Positions 1 to 6,251 of a stretch of DNA of 6,396 bases are shown in pieces. A program made the translations under genes and the position numbers. A model generated the notes under the pieces. The model saw only the letters and a program-made list of their open reading frames with translations. It ran no database searches and was not told the origin of the DNA. Positions within the stretch are counted from its first letter, which is position 1, and the number at the start of each line of letters is the position of its first letter. Origin of the DNA: an uncultured Blautia sp. (GTDB taxonomy: Bacteria; Bacillota; Clostridia; Lachnospirales; Lachnospiraceae); assembly GCA_900553515.1 (NCBI GenBank), contig USDN01000099.1:1-6396 (forward strand), written 5' to 3'.

Positions 1-80
1 TTAACAGGTAACATAAAAATCGCCCTCCAGTCGATGAAAATAAAATATATTCAATCGGCTTCGCCGCAAATTTTGAGCGA

Positions 81-103
81 TTTGTCAAGCCTTTTTTGAC
101 AAA
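81..103. repeat. 8-bp perfect inverted repeat upstream of parA
   Basis: TTTGTCAA (81-88) and TTGACAAA (96-103) are exact reverse complements separated by 7 nt. There is no T-run on either strand directly after the stem, so it does not look like an intrinsic terminator. The right arm contains TTGACA, a perfect sigma-A -35 hexamer, so a protein bound to the dyad would overlap a parA promoter. An operator role is inference; the symmetry is seen directly. Confidence 0.5.
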
Positions 104-123
104 AAAGTGGGGGATTTTAATAA
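96..123 (+). promoter_or_regulatory. possible parA promoter (TTGACA, weak -10)
   Basis: TTGACA at 96-101 matches the sigma-A -35 consensus. The best hexamer at a normal distance is TAATAA (118-123, 16-nt spacer), which matches the -10 consensus poorly. TTTAAT (116-121) matches better but leaves only 14 nt. The position fits transcription into the parA leader, but the weak -10 means this could be chance or need an activator. Confidence 0.3.
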
Positions 124-126
124 AAA

Positions 127-165
127 GGAATCTGAAAGCCTTATGTTTATTGGCTTAAAGATTCC
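127..165 (+). promoter_or_regulatory. hairpin in the parA leader
   Basis: GGAATCT (127-133) pairs perfectly with AGATTCC (159-165). Inside, after a 2x2 internal loop, AAGCC (136-140) pairs with GGCTT (152-156), leaving an 11-nt loop. The structure ends 17 nt before the parA ribosome site and has no T-tract, so it is a leader hairpin and not a terminator. It could affect mRNA stability or bind a regulator; no known riboswitch class is recognised. Confidence 0.45.
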
Positions 166-182
166 GAGAGATTATAACCCTC

Positions 183-192
183 AGAAGGAGGT
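183..192 (+). promoter_or_regulatory. strong ribosome site fixing the TTG start of parA
   Basis: AGAAGGAGGT is an almost complete complement of the 16S rRNA tail and lies 6 nt before the TTG at 199. No in-frame ATG gives a full-length ParA, and the protein begins with the expected N-terminus just ahead of the Walker A motif, so TTG is accepted as the start. The strong site probably compensates for the weak start codon. Confidence 0.85.
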
Positions 193-198
193 AAAAAA

Positions 199-966
199 TT
201 GGGAAGAATAATAGCAGTAGCAAACCAGAAAGGTGGAGTTGGTAAATCTACTACAGCCATTAATTTATCAGCCTGTCTTGCAGAAAAAGGGAAAAAGGTA
301 CTGGCAATTGACATTGATCCGCAGGGAAATACTACCAGTGGATTAGGCGTTGATAAAAACAATGTGGAAAATACTTTGTACGAGCTTTTGTTAGGACAAT
401 CCCAGCCAAAAGATACTATTATTAAGGATGTTGTGGAGAATGTTGATCTGATCCCTTCCAATATTAATCTATCCGGGGCAGAAATTGAGTTGATCGGTGT
501 AGATGATAAGGAATATATCTTAAAGAGGATCACAGAAAAAATCCGCAGAAAGTATGATTATATTATCATGGATTGTCCGCCGTCATTAAATATGCTGACG
601 ATTAATGCTCTTACAGCAGCAACTTCTGTGCTGGTGCCGATTCAGTGTGAATATTACGCACTGGAAGGTCTGTCACAGTTAATACATACCATAGATTTGG
701 TAAAGGAACGTCTGAATAAACGCCTGGTTATGGAAGGTGTTGTATTTACAATGTATGATGCCAGAACAAATCTGTCCTTGCAGGTTGTAGAGAATGTAAA
801 AGATAATCTTCAGCAAAATATTTATAAGACAATCATTCCCAGAAATGTAAGACTGGCAGAGGCCCCCAGCTATGGACAGCCGATCACAATATATGATCCG
901 CGTTCCGCAGGGGCAGAAAGCTACCGTCTTTTAGCAGAAGAAGTAATCAACAGGGAGGGTGAATAA
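199..966 (+). CDS. parA: Chromosome-partitioning ATPase ParA (Soj)
   Basis: Cytoplasmic, nucleoid-associated ATPase of the ParA/MinD family. ATP-bound dimers bind DNA non-specifically, and ParB stimulates hydrolysis, which drives origin segregation; in Bacillus, Soj also acts on DnaA. The 255-residue length is normal for the chromosomal type without an N-terminal HTH. Visible motifs are the deviant Walker A KGGVGKST (residues 11-18, signature lysine at 11), the switch region DIDPQGN (about 38-44) and Walker B IIMDCPPS with Asp125. The C-terminal NVRLAEAPSYGQP stretch is typical of the family. The start is TTG with a very strong ribosome site 6 nt upstream. Its stop overlaps the parB start by one base (TAATG), so the two are translationally coupled. 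All key residues are present, and nothing suggests a plasmid copy: the neighbours are core genes. Confidence 0.97.
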   Translation: MGRIIAVANQKGGVGKSTTAINLSACLAEKGKKVLAIDIDPQGNTTSGLGVDKNNVENTLYELLLGQSQPKDTIIKDVVENVDLIPSNINLSGAEIELIGVDDKEYILKRITEKIRRKYDYIIMDCPPSLNMLTINALTAATSVLVPIQCEYYALEGLSQLIHTIDLVKERLNKRLVMEGVVFTMYDARTNLSLQVVENVKDNLQQNIYKTIIPRNVRLAEAPSYGQPITIYDPRSAGAESYRLLAEEVINREGE

Positions 967-1904
967 TGGCAGCAAAGAAAACTGGGCTTGGCAGAGGACT
1001 GGATGCTCTTTTTCCAGATAAAACTGTCGCAGCAAAGTCCGGGACAAAAGAAGCAAAAGAAAAGACTACGGTTCACCAAAAGAAAAAAGCAGATTCAGAA
1101 CAGGAAAAGGTTTTAGGCGGACCAATGATGGTAAAAATATCAAGCGTAGAACCTGATCGTCAGCAGCCTCGAAAGAAATTTGATGAGGATGCATTACTGG
1201 AGTTATCAGAATCCATCAAACAATATGGTGTTCTTCATCCGCTTCTTGTATCTGATAAAAATGGATATTATGAGATTATAGCAGGAGAGAGACGCTGGAG
1301 AGCTGCAAAGATGGCAGGACTTAAAGAGATACCGGTTGTCATCAAGGAGTTTTCGGCTCAGGAAGTGGTGGAAATATCCCTGATCGAGAATATTCAGCGG
1401 GAAGATCTGAATCCAATTGAAGAAGCCCTGGCTTATAAAAGATTGATTGAAGAGTTCCATTTGAAACAGGATGAAATTGCAGAACGTGTTTCAAAGAGCA
1501 GAACAGCAGTGACCAATTCCATGCGTCTTTTGAAACTGACTCCAAAGGTACAGGAGATGGTCATTGATGAAATGATCTCAGCAGGACATGCACGGGCAAT
1601 TCTGAGTATTTCTGATGCAGAAACCCAGGAAATGGTAGCTTTGAAAGTTTTCGATAATAAACTGAGTGTTCGAGAGACAGAAGATCTTGTAAGAAAGATT
1701 TTGAAACCTTCAAATAAAAAAGAAAAAGTTTCAAACCCTGCAGAAGATGCAATTTATGAGAGCCTGGAAGAAAAAATGAAAGGGATCACAGGAACACGAG
1801 TATTTATCCACAGAAAGAAGAATAATAAAGGTAAAATAGAAATTGAATATTATTCCAGAGAGGATCTGGAACGTATCATTGATCTGTTTGAATCTATTGG
1901 ATAA
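966..1904 (+). CDS. parB: Chromosome-partitioning protein ParB (Spo0J)
   Basis: DNA-binding CTPase that loads at parS sites, slides as a clamp, recruits SMC/condensin and stimulates ParA. It has 312 residues, slightly longer than usual because of a lysine-rich linker (about 20-50). From the N-terminus: the ParA-contacting motif KTGLGRGLDALFP (5-17); the ParB/Srx domain with QPRKKF (67-72) and the CTP-binding GERRWRA (107-113); ENIQREDLNP (141-150); the helix-turn-helix around 166-191 (QDEIAERVSKSRTAVTNSMR); GHARAIL (207-213); and a C-terminal dimerisation domain (about 275-312). The ATG overlaps the parA stop. No parS-like 16-mer (TGTTnCACGTGnAACA) was seen in this window, so loading sites must lie elsewhere or be divergent. 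Confidence 0.97.
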   Translation: MAAKKTGLGRGLDALFPDKTVAAKSGTKEAKEKTTVHQKKKADSEQEKVLGGPMMVKISSVEPDRQQPRKKFDEDALLELSESIKQYGVLHPLLVSDKNGYYEIIAGERRWRAAKMAGLKEIPVVIKEFSAQEVVEISLIENIQREDLNPIEEALAYKRLIEEFHLKQDEIAERVSKSRTAVTNSMRLLKLTPKVQEMVIDEMISAGHARAILSISDAETQEMVALKVFDNKLSVRETEDLVRKILKPSNKKEKVSNPAEDAIYESLEEKMKGITGTRVFIHRKKNNKGKIEIEYYSREDLERIIDLFESIG

Positions 1905-1916
1905 AAGGGGTATGCC

Positions 1917-2456
1917 ATGAGTGTTATTTTTGATAATATAGGTATTGATCCCGGAATCATTATCATTTTATTGCTTTTGATCGTAATTGTTCTCATCGGC
2001 TGTATGATTAGTTACAGTATGAGACTGAAGCGTCTGGAGCGAAAATATAAGATGTTTATGAAGGGAAGCGATGCCCAGTCGCTGGAAAAAACTTTTGTCA
2101 GGAAATTTGCACAGATCGACCGTCTTTATGAGGCAAAGGAGGATCATGAGCAGTCTATCAATTCGATCATCAAAAATTTCCGTCTGATCTTCAGCAAATA
2201 TGGTGTGGAAAAATACGATGCTTTTGATGATGTTGGTGGAAAACTGAGCTTTGCCCTGGCGCTTTTGGACAAGGAAAATACAGGTCTGATCCTGAATGCA
2301 GTCCACAGTCGTGATAACTGTTTCCTTTATCTGAAAGAGATTGTAAAGGGAGAGTCTTATGTAATGCTTAGCCAGGAAGAGGTAGAAGCGTTAAGAAAAG
2401 CTGTGAATTTTGGCTTTGGAGAACTGGACGAAAGTGATGAAGAAAATTTAAAATAA
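1917..2456 (+). CDS. DUF4446 family membrane-anchored protein
   Basis: Uncharacterised 179-residue protein. A strongly hydrophobic segment at residues 14-33 (mostly Ile, Leu, Val) followed by basic residues (RLKRLERKYK) indicates one N-terminal membrane anchor with the rest probably in the cytoplasm. Residues 35-95 look helical or coiled. A conserved-looking core follows, with YDAFDDVGGKLSFALALLD at about 99-117 and GLILNAVHSRD to about 133. This pattern is what I know as DUF4446, a Firmicutes family commonly next to parAB; the family name is recalled and was not searched. It starts 12 nt after parB with an AAAAGGGG ribosome site, so it is co-transcribed. The context suggests a role near segregation or the envelope, but no function is established. 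Confidence 0.85.
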   Translation: MSVIFDNIGIDPGIIIILLLLIVIVLIGCMISYSMRLKRLERKYKMFMKGSDAQSLEKTFVRKFAQIDRLYEAKEDHEQSINSIIKNFRLIFSKYGVEKYDAFDDVGGKLSFALALLDKENTGLILNAVHSRDNCFLYLKEIVKGESYVMLSQEEVEALRKAVNFGFGELDESDEENLK

Positions 2457-2482
2457 AAGAATATTTTTGAGGAGGAATCACA

Positions 2483-3778
2483 ATGTTAGACATTAAATTT
2501 GTCAGAGAAAACCCGGAGGCAGTAAAACAGAATATCAGAAATAAATTTCAGGACAGCAAACTGGAATTAGTAGATAAGGTTCTGGAACTGGATAAAGAGA
2601 ACAGAGCAATCAAAGGAGAGGTAGAGGCTCTCAGAGCAGAGAGAAATAAAATTTCCAAACAGATCGGTGCTCTGATGGGACAGGGCAAACGCGAAGAGGC
2701 AGAGGAAGTAAAGAAACAGGTAGCTGCTTCCGGCGCACGCATTGATGAGCTTTCTGCAAGAGAAAAGGAAGTAGAGGAAGAGCTTCTGAAAAATATGATG
2801 GTTATTCCGAATATCATCGATCCGTCTGTTCCGATTGGAAAAGACGACAGTGAAAACGTAGAGGTAGAAAAATATGGCGAGCCGGTTGTTCCAGATTTTG
2901 AAGTTCCGTATCATACAGAAATTATGGAAGCTTTTGACGGAATCGATCTGGACAGCGCAAGAAGAGTTGCAGGAAATGGATTCTATTATCTGATGGGAGA
3001 TATTGCAAGACTTCACTCTGCAGTCATTTCCTATGCCCGTGATTTTATGATCAACAGAGGCTTTACTTACTGCGTTCCGCCTTTTATGATCAGGAGCAAC
3101 GTGGTAACAGGTGTTATGAGCTTTGCTGAGATGGACGCCATGATGTACAAGATCGAAGGGGAGGATCTTTACCTGATCGGTACAAGTGAGCATTCCATGA
3201 TCGGTAAATTTATCGATCAGATCATTCCGGAGCAGGAGCTGCCAAAAACTCTGACCAGCTATTCTCCATGTTTCCGTAAAGAAAAAGGTGCACATGGTCT
3301 GGAAGAAAGAGGCGTTTATCGTATTCATCAGTTTGAAAAGCAGGAAATGATTGTTGTCTGCAAACCGGAAGAAAGCAAAATGTGGTTTGATAAATTATGG
3401 CAGAATACCGTGGATCTGTTCCGTTCTCTTGATATTCCGGTTCGTACATTGGAATGCTGCTCCGGAGATCTTGCAGATCTTAAAGTGAAATCTGTTGACG
3501 TAGAGGCATGGTCTCCAAGACAGAAGAAATATTTTGAGGTAGGAAGCTGTTCCAACCTGGGCGATGCTCAGGCGCGTCGTCTGAAAATCCGCGTAAACGG
3601 TGAGGACGGTAAGAAATATCTGGCTCATACCTTAAATAACACAGTTGTTGCACCGCCAAGAATGCTGATCGCTTTCCTGGAAAATAACCTGAATGCAGAT
3701 GGTTCTGTAAATATTCCGGAAGCACTTCAACCATACATGGGCGGTATGAAGAAGATTGAAAAGAAAACCCGTGCATAA
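2483..3778 (+). CDS. serS: Serine--tRNA ligase
   Basis: Class II aminoacyl-tRNA synthetase charging tRNA-Ser (and tRNA-Sec) with serine; cytoplasmic homodimer. It has 431 residues, normal length. Residues 1-105 form the N-terminal antiparallel coiled-coil arm that grips the tRNA long variable arm (MLDIKFVRENPEAVK start, then charged helices). In the catalytic core, the serine-binding TxE loop reads GTSEHSMIG (233-241), motif 2 is FRKEKGAHG..RIHQFEKQE with Arg265, EVGSCSNLGDAQARR is at 352-366, and motif 3 carries Arg393 in TVVAPPRMLIAFLEN. These last forms differ from the common bacterial PTAE and GSGLAVGR versions, so this belongs to a divergent SerRS branch, but the catalytic residues remain. 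The GAGGAGG ribosome site lies 7 nt before the ATG. The gap to the DUF4446 gene is 26 nt with no terminator, so it is likely in the parAB operon. Confidence 0.97.
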   Translation: MLDIKFVRENPEAVKQNIRNKFQDSKLELVDKVLELDKENRAIKGEVEALRAERNKISKQIGALMGQGKREEAEEVKKQVAASGARIDELSAREKEVEEELLKNMMVIPNIIDPSVPIGKDDSENVEVEKYGEPVVPDFEVPYHTEIMEAFDGIDLDSARRVAGNGFYYLMGDIARLHSAVISYARDFMINRGFTYCVPPFMIRSNVVTGVMSFAEMDAMMYKIEGEDLYLIGTSEHSMIGKFIDQIIPEQELPKTLTSYSPCFRKEKGAHGLEERGVYRIHQFEKQEMIVVCKPEESKMWFDKLWQNTVDLFRSLDIPVRTLECCSGDLADLKVKSVDVEAWSPRQKKYFEVGSCSNLGDAQARRLKIRVNGEDGKKYLAHTLNNTVVAPPRMLIAFLENNLNADGSVNIPEALQPYMGGMKKIEKKTRA

Positions 3779-3799
3779 AACGGGCATGGAGGTGTTTTT

Positions 3800-4669
3800 G
3801 TGCACAGTTATCTGAGAGCAGTTGGTTTTTCTGATATAAAAAGCAGGGAAGGGATTAAAGAAATCATCGGAGATACGGTAAGAAACTACGATGAGAAAGT
3901 GGCAGTAGAAGATCATAAGGATGGAGTTTTTGTGGAGTTTTCCAAAAACTATGGATGTGACTGCGGCATTACTGTGTGTGGACAGTATGATGAATATAAT
4001 CGCTTCCATGTAGATTATTATTTTCCTTTTTTCCGGGGAACAGGAATCACCACACAGGAGCAGGTAACTGTGGAAAGACATCTGGATAAAGAGTCTTTTG
4101 CAGGAGCCTGTGATGATCTGAGAATCGGGATCACACTGATCTTTTATCTTCAGGATGCGGCAGAATATCTGAGAGAAAAGTCAAAAGGAAATTTTGGAGA
4201 TCAGCCGCTGACTTTGTCCGGACTGGCAAAGGAAGGAAGAATTCTTCTTCCCGCTCTGAAAGATAAGGAGGCTGTGAAGGTAGAACAGGAGATTACCAGA
4301 AACAGAAATCATCTTATGGCTGCAGCACGGGACGGCGATCAGGAGGCAATGGAAAACCTGACCATGGAAGATATGGATACATATTCCATGATTGCTCAGA
4401 GGATTGGAAAGGAAGATGTTTTTTCTATTGTTGACTCCTACTTTATGCCTTATGGAATACAGTGTGATCAGTACAGTATCCTTGGAGAAATTTTGGATTT
4501 TCATTCTTTCAAAAATATTCTGACAGGAGAAGAAATTCTACAGATGACCGTAGAATGCAATAATCTTCAGTTTGACGTCTGCATTAACAGAAAAGATCTT
4601 CTTGGAGAGCCTGAAGCAGGCAGACGATTAAGAGCAAATATCTGGCTTCAGGGACAGCTCCATTTTTAA
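3800..4669 (+). CDS. DUF3881 family protein, function unknown
   Basis: A 289-residue soluble protein with no signal peptide or membrane segment. The N-terminus MHSYLRAVGFSDIKSREGIKEII and the overall length match what I recall as DUF3881, a family largely confined to Lachnospiraceae and relatives; this assignment is from memory. Visible features are a cysteine cluster YGCDCGITVC (51-60), an aromatic stretch VDYYFPFF (71-78), an acidic helical middle (about 150-200) and a C-terminal half ending RANIWLQGQLHF. No catalytic motif is recognised. The start is GTG at 3800 with ATGGAGGTG just upstream. The gap after serS is only 21 nt, so it is the last gene of the parA-serS run, ahead of the terminator at 4725-4759. 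No function can be given. Confidence 0.8.
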   Translation: MHSYLRAVGFSDIKSREGIKEIIGDTVRNYDEKVAVEDHKDGVFVEFSKNYGCDCGITVCGQYDEYNRFHVDYYFPFFRGTGITTQEQVTVERHLDKESFAGACDDLRIGITLIFYLQDAAEYLREKSKGNFGDQPLTLSGLAKEGRILLPALKDKEAVKVEQEITRNRNHLMAAARDGDQEAMENLTMEDMDTYSMIAQRIGKEDVFSIVDSYFMPYGIQCDQYSILGEILDFHSFKNILTGEEILQMTVECNNLQFDVCINRKDLLGEPEAGRRLRANIWLQGQLHF

Positions 4670-4717
4670 AATATCTGTTTTAATGAAAACAGATGGAAAC
4701 AGTTTTCAGAAGATATT
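4670..4717 (+). promoter_or_regulatory. competing hairpins upstream of a terminator
   Basis: Two structures cannot form together. Hairpin A is ATCTGTTTT (4673-4681) with AAAACAGAT (4686-4694), 9 bp with a 4-nt loop. The alternative uses TGAAAAC (4684-4690) with GTTTTCA (4702-4708), enclosed by AATATCT (4670-4676) with AGATATT (4711-4717). Neither is followed by a T-tract. They sit directly before a strong terminator, so they may be an attenuator-like leader or simply 3'-end structures of the upstream mRNA. Confidence 0.4.
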
Positions 4718-4724
4718 CAGAGAG

Positions 4725-4759
4725 AAATCGTCTGCCGGAATAATCGGCAGACGATTTTT
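4725..4759 (+). terminator. Rho-independent terminator after the parA-serS-DUF3881 run
   Basis: AAATCGTCTGCCG (4725-4737) and CGGCAGACGATTT (4745-4757) form a perfect 13-bp stem with a 7-nt loop, and the 3' arm runs into TTTTT (4755-4759). It ends only 5 nt before the ribosome site of the next gene, leaving no room for a promoter between them. The downstream gene must therefore be reached by readthrough, or from a promoter upstream of the hairpin. Confidence 0.9.
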
Positions 4760-4776
4760 ACTACAGGAGGTATGGC

Positions 4777-5703
4777 ATGGATCGGGCAAATGTCAGTTTT
4801 ACTTTTCTTGATCGTGTAACAGAGGTGGAATTAAATGTACGGGACGGAAGATGGCAGTCTGCACTGGCGCTGGCGCTGACACTTCCTGATATCTGCGGAG
4901 GGATTGCTTTTCCGGATATTGTAAAGAGATACAGAGATGGACGTATTATGCTGGATCGGCAGAAAAATCCTACCCGTGACGTAGGAACTCAGTATATCCG
5001 GTGGTTCGACGAATATGCAGGTGATTTCTTTAAGGTTTCCCCGGAGGATGAAGCGCCTTATATCTGCGGAGAAAGATGCTGGCAGCTTCGCTGCGAATAT
5101 CTCCATCAGAACAAAGGTTTTTTTAATGACGAAAACAGCAGTCATATCCGTTTTCATCTGGGAATTAATTGCGGGACATCAGTGTGTCAGCTGGATCAGC
5201 AGGAAATCCGGAATGGAAGTACAGATGTCCGGATCGATATTGAACAGTTCTGTATCCGAATGAGCAGAGCTGCCAGAAGCTTTTATGAAGCTGTTCACAA
5301 GGAAAAGGATTTCAGCCTTTATAATACGCCGGTACTGGACTTTATACAGGCAGGACAGGGAACAAGAACAAATCCTCTGCTCACTATTTTGTGTAGTGAT
5401 CCAACATATGCAAAGGGGTTATCTATGGCTGTAAAATCTGTTTCTGATCAGACTCCGATATTTTCTTCGATAGAAGAAGCCCGAAAGCAATTAGGAAAAA
5501 GAAAGCCTGTAGTCTGGATCGTAATGGATGAAGTGATAAAAGAAAATGAACAGGAATGGAAAAAGAGCAGGAAACGACCGATTATCCTTCTGACCGGAAA
5601 TCCACAAAATTATATTCAATCTGAACAGGATAAGCTGACGATTCTTACATTGCCGGTAAAACCGGAAGAACTGCGAAATGCAATCAGGAAATACCTGCGG
5701 TAA
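4777..5703 (+). CDS. HEPN-like domain fused to a CheY-like receiver domain (putative)
   Basis: A 308-residue protein I cannot name. The N-terminal part (about 1-175) is mainly helical and contains LALTLPDICGGI (32-43), YIRWFDEY (73-80) and LRCEYLH (104-110). The last gives R105-x4-H110, the spacing of the R-x4-6-H signature of HEPN RNases. The C-terminal part (about 199-308) reads as a receiver fold: LLTILCSD with Asp208, PVVWIVMD with Asp251 as candidate phospho-acceptor, IILLTG with Thr273 and LPVKP with Lys295. Spacing 208-251 and 273-295 fits CheY, but 251-273 is shorter than usual. Only one acid is seen at the first acidic site. The ATG is preceded by ACAGGAGG (4763-4770). It is paired with a small membrane protein gene 16 nt downstream. 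RNase activity and phosphorylation are both inference; the domain could also be a catalytically dead member of a conserved hypothetical family. Confidence 0.7.
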   Translation: MDRANVSFTFLDRVTEVELNVRDGRWQSALALALTLPDICGGIAFPDIVKRYRDGRIMLDRQKNPTRDVGTQYIRWFDEYAGDFFKVSPEDEAPYICGERCWQLRCEYLHQNKGFFNDENSSHIRFHLGINCGTSVCQLDQQEIRNGSTDVRIDIEQFCIRMSRAARSFYEAVHKEKDFSLYNTPVLDFIQAGQGTRTNPLLTILCSDPTYAKGLSMAVKSVSDQTPIFSSIEEARKQLGKRKPVVWIVMDEVIKENEQEWKKSRKRPIILLTGNPQNYIQSEQDKLTILTLPVKPEELRNAIRKYLR

Positions 5704-5709
5704 AGGAGG
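5702..5709 (+). promoter_or_regulatory. ribosome site deciding the start of the small membrane protein
   Basis: AAAGGAGG overlaps the stop codon of the preceding gene and lies 10 nt before the ATG at 5720. An in-frame ATG at 5678 lies inside the preceding gene, has no such site, and would add a 14-residue non-hydrophobic tail before the membrane segment. The 5720 start is therefore preferred. Confidence 0.8.
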
Positions 5710-5719
5710 CGGATCAATT

Positions 5720-6040
5720 ATGGAATATCTGATTTCAGGAATACTTGTTTTATTCATTGCGGGGCTGATAATTTTTCTGAAGAAAAAGAACGATCAGATA
5801 AAGAAGCTCACAGAACAGTTAAGAGAAGTCCAAAGCCGGGATCTGACAGTACAGACAAAAATATCTGAAACAGAAAAGCTTTGCAGTATGATCTGGAAAT
5901 ATGCCAATATGGTTCATTTATATGCTTCTCTGACAGAAGAGCAGGCGGGGATGGATTCCATAAAAGAAAAGCAGAAAGAGATTATAAAAGAGACAGAAAA
6001 AGTGCTGGAGCAGGTGAAAGAACATATTTCAGATAAATAA
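5720..6040 (+). CDS. Small single-pass membrane protein with coiled coil, unknown function
   Basis: A 106-residue protein with no recognised family. Residues 3-20 (YLISGILVLFIAGLIIFL) form one membrane helix starting right at the N-terminus. It is followed by KKKNDQIKK, which by the positive-inside rule puts the rest in the cytoplasm. Residues 24-50 and 73-104 are charged, Lys/Glu-rich and heptad-like, consistent with coiled coil; a more hydrophobic stretch lies between (CSMIWKYANMVHLYASL, 55-71). The 16-nt gap after the HEPN-like/receiver gene and the ribosome site over that gene's stop argue for one operon and perhaps a membrane anchor or partner for that protein. No clear terminator follows the stop codon. 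Confidence 0.75.
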   Translation: MEYLISGILVLFIAGLIIFLKKKNDQIKKLTEQLREVQSRDLTVQTKISETEKLCSMIWKYANMVHLYASLTEEQAGMDSIKEKQKEIIKETEKVLEQVKEHISDK

Positions 6041-6071
6041 CTGAAGATATTGTAAAAGAAAGATAAATATA

Positions 6072-6109
6072 TTTTCAGAAATACAATTATTTTCAGAGAA
6101 ATACAATTA
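6072..6109 (+). repeat. tandem repeat, 18-nt and 20-nt units
   Basis: Two contiguous units, TTTTCAGAAATACAATTA (6072-6089) and TTTTCAGAGAAATACAATTA (6090-6109), differ only by a 2-nt AG insertion. Each contains TACAAT, the same hexamer that serves as -10 of the promoter just downstream. The repeat could be a duplicated regulatory site or slippage product. Confidence 0.75.
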
Positions 6110-6114
6110 TCCCC

Positions 6115-6143
6115 TTGTAATTTTGATAAGGATATAGTACAAT
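6115..6143 (+). promoter_or_regulatory. sigma-A-type promoter upstream of the tRNA-Arg fragment
   Basis: TTGTAA (6115-6120, 4 of 6 consensus) and TACAAT (6138-6143, 5 of 6) are separated by exactly 17 nt. Transcription would start near 6150, about 50 nt before the tRNA-like sequence. A 6-bp hairpin, AACAGA (6159-6164) with TCTGTT (6176-6181), would lie near the RNA 5' end. This is the best promoter match in the window. Confidence 0.65.
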
Positions 6144-6202
6144 TTAATTTGCGGATTGAACAGAACATACAGTTGTCTGTTACAGTCAGAAATTGAAAGT
6201 CA

Positions 6203-6241
6203 GTCCTGTTAGTTTAACGGATAAAACAAGCGCCTCCTAAG
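6203..6241 (+). tRNA. tRNA-Arg(CCU), 5' half only; interrupted or truncated
   Basis: The order matches a tRNA 5' half: acceptor strand GTCCTGT (6203-6209); T8 A9; a D-arm GTTT..AAAC (6212-6215 with 6224-6227) with GG in the loop; A26; anticodon-stem strand AGCGC (6229-6233); and loop CTCCTAA (6234-6240) with anticodon CCU. After G6241 the expected partner strand GCGCT is missing, and so is the acceptor complement ACAGGAC anywhere up to the window end. The gene is therefore broken, interrupted by inserted DNA or an intron whose far end lies outside, or a tRNA-like leader. A T-loop-like GTTCGAATC occurs at 6290-6298, but its stem pairs for only 2 bp. The identity Arg(CCU) rests on the anticodon and resemblance to such tRNAs. 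Confidence 0.6.
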
Positions 6242-6251
6242 AGAAAGCCGA

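Noticed and set aside
1..99. Open frame on the + strand from the window edge to TGA at 97-99, possibly the end of an upstream gene
   Set aside because: Only 32 codons, no recognisable C-terminus (it does not resemble RsmG, the usual parA neighbour), and it runs into the inverted repeat; chance is likely.
107..211. Small + strand frame (GTG 107 or ATG 143) overlapping the parA start
   Set aside because: No ribosome site before either start; it includes the parA ribosome site and leader hairpin, so an upstream peptide cannot be supported.
2567..3328. 253-residue open frame on the - strand
   Set aside because: It lies wholly inside serS and is Cys/His/Phe-rich in the way antisense frames of real genes are; no start signal or family match.
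3768..3789. Small hairpin CCCGT/ACGGG spanning the serS stop codon as a terminator
   Set aside because: Only 5 bp and no T-tract; the next gene starts 21 nt downstream with its own ribosome site, so it is at most a minor intercistronic structure.
5015..5263. 82-residue + strand frame inside the HEPN-like gene
   Set aside because: It is in another frame of a gene with clear domain motifs and lacks a ribosome site.
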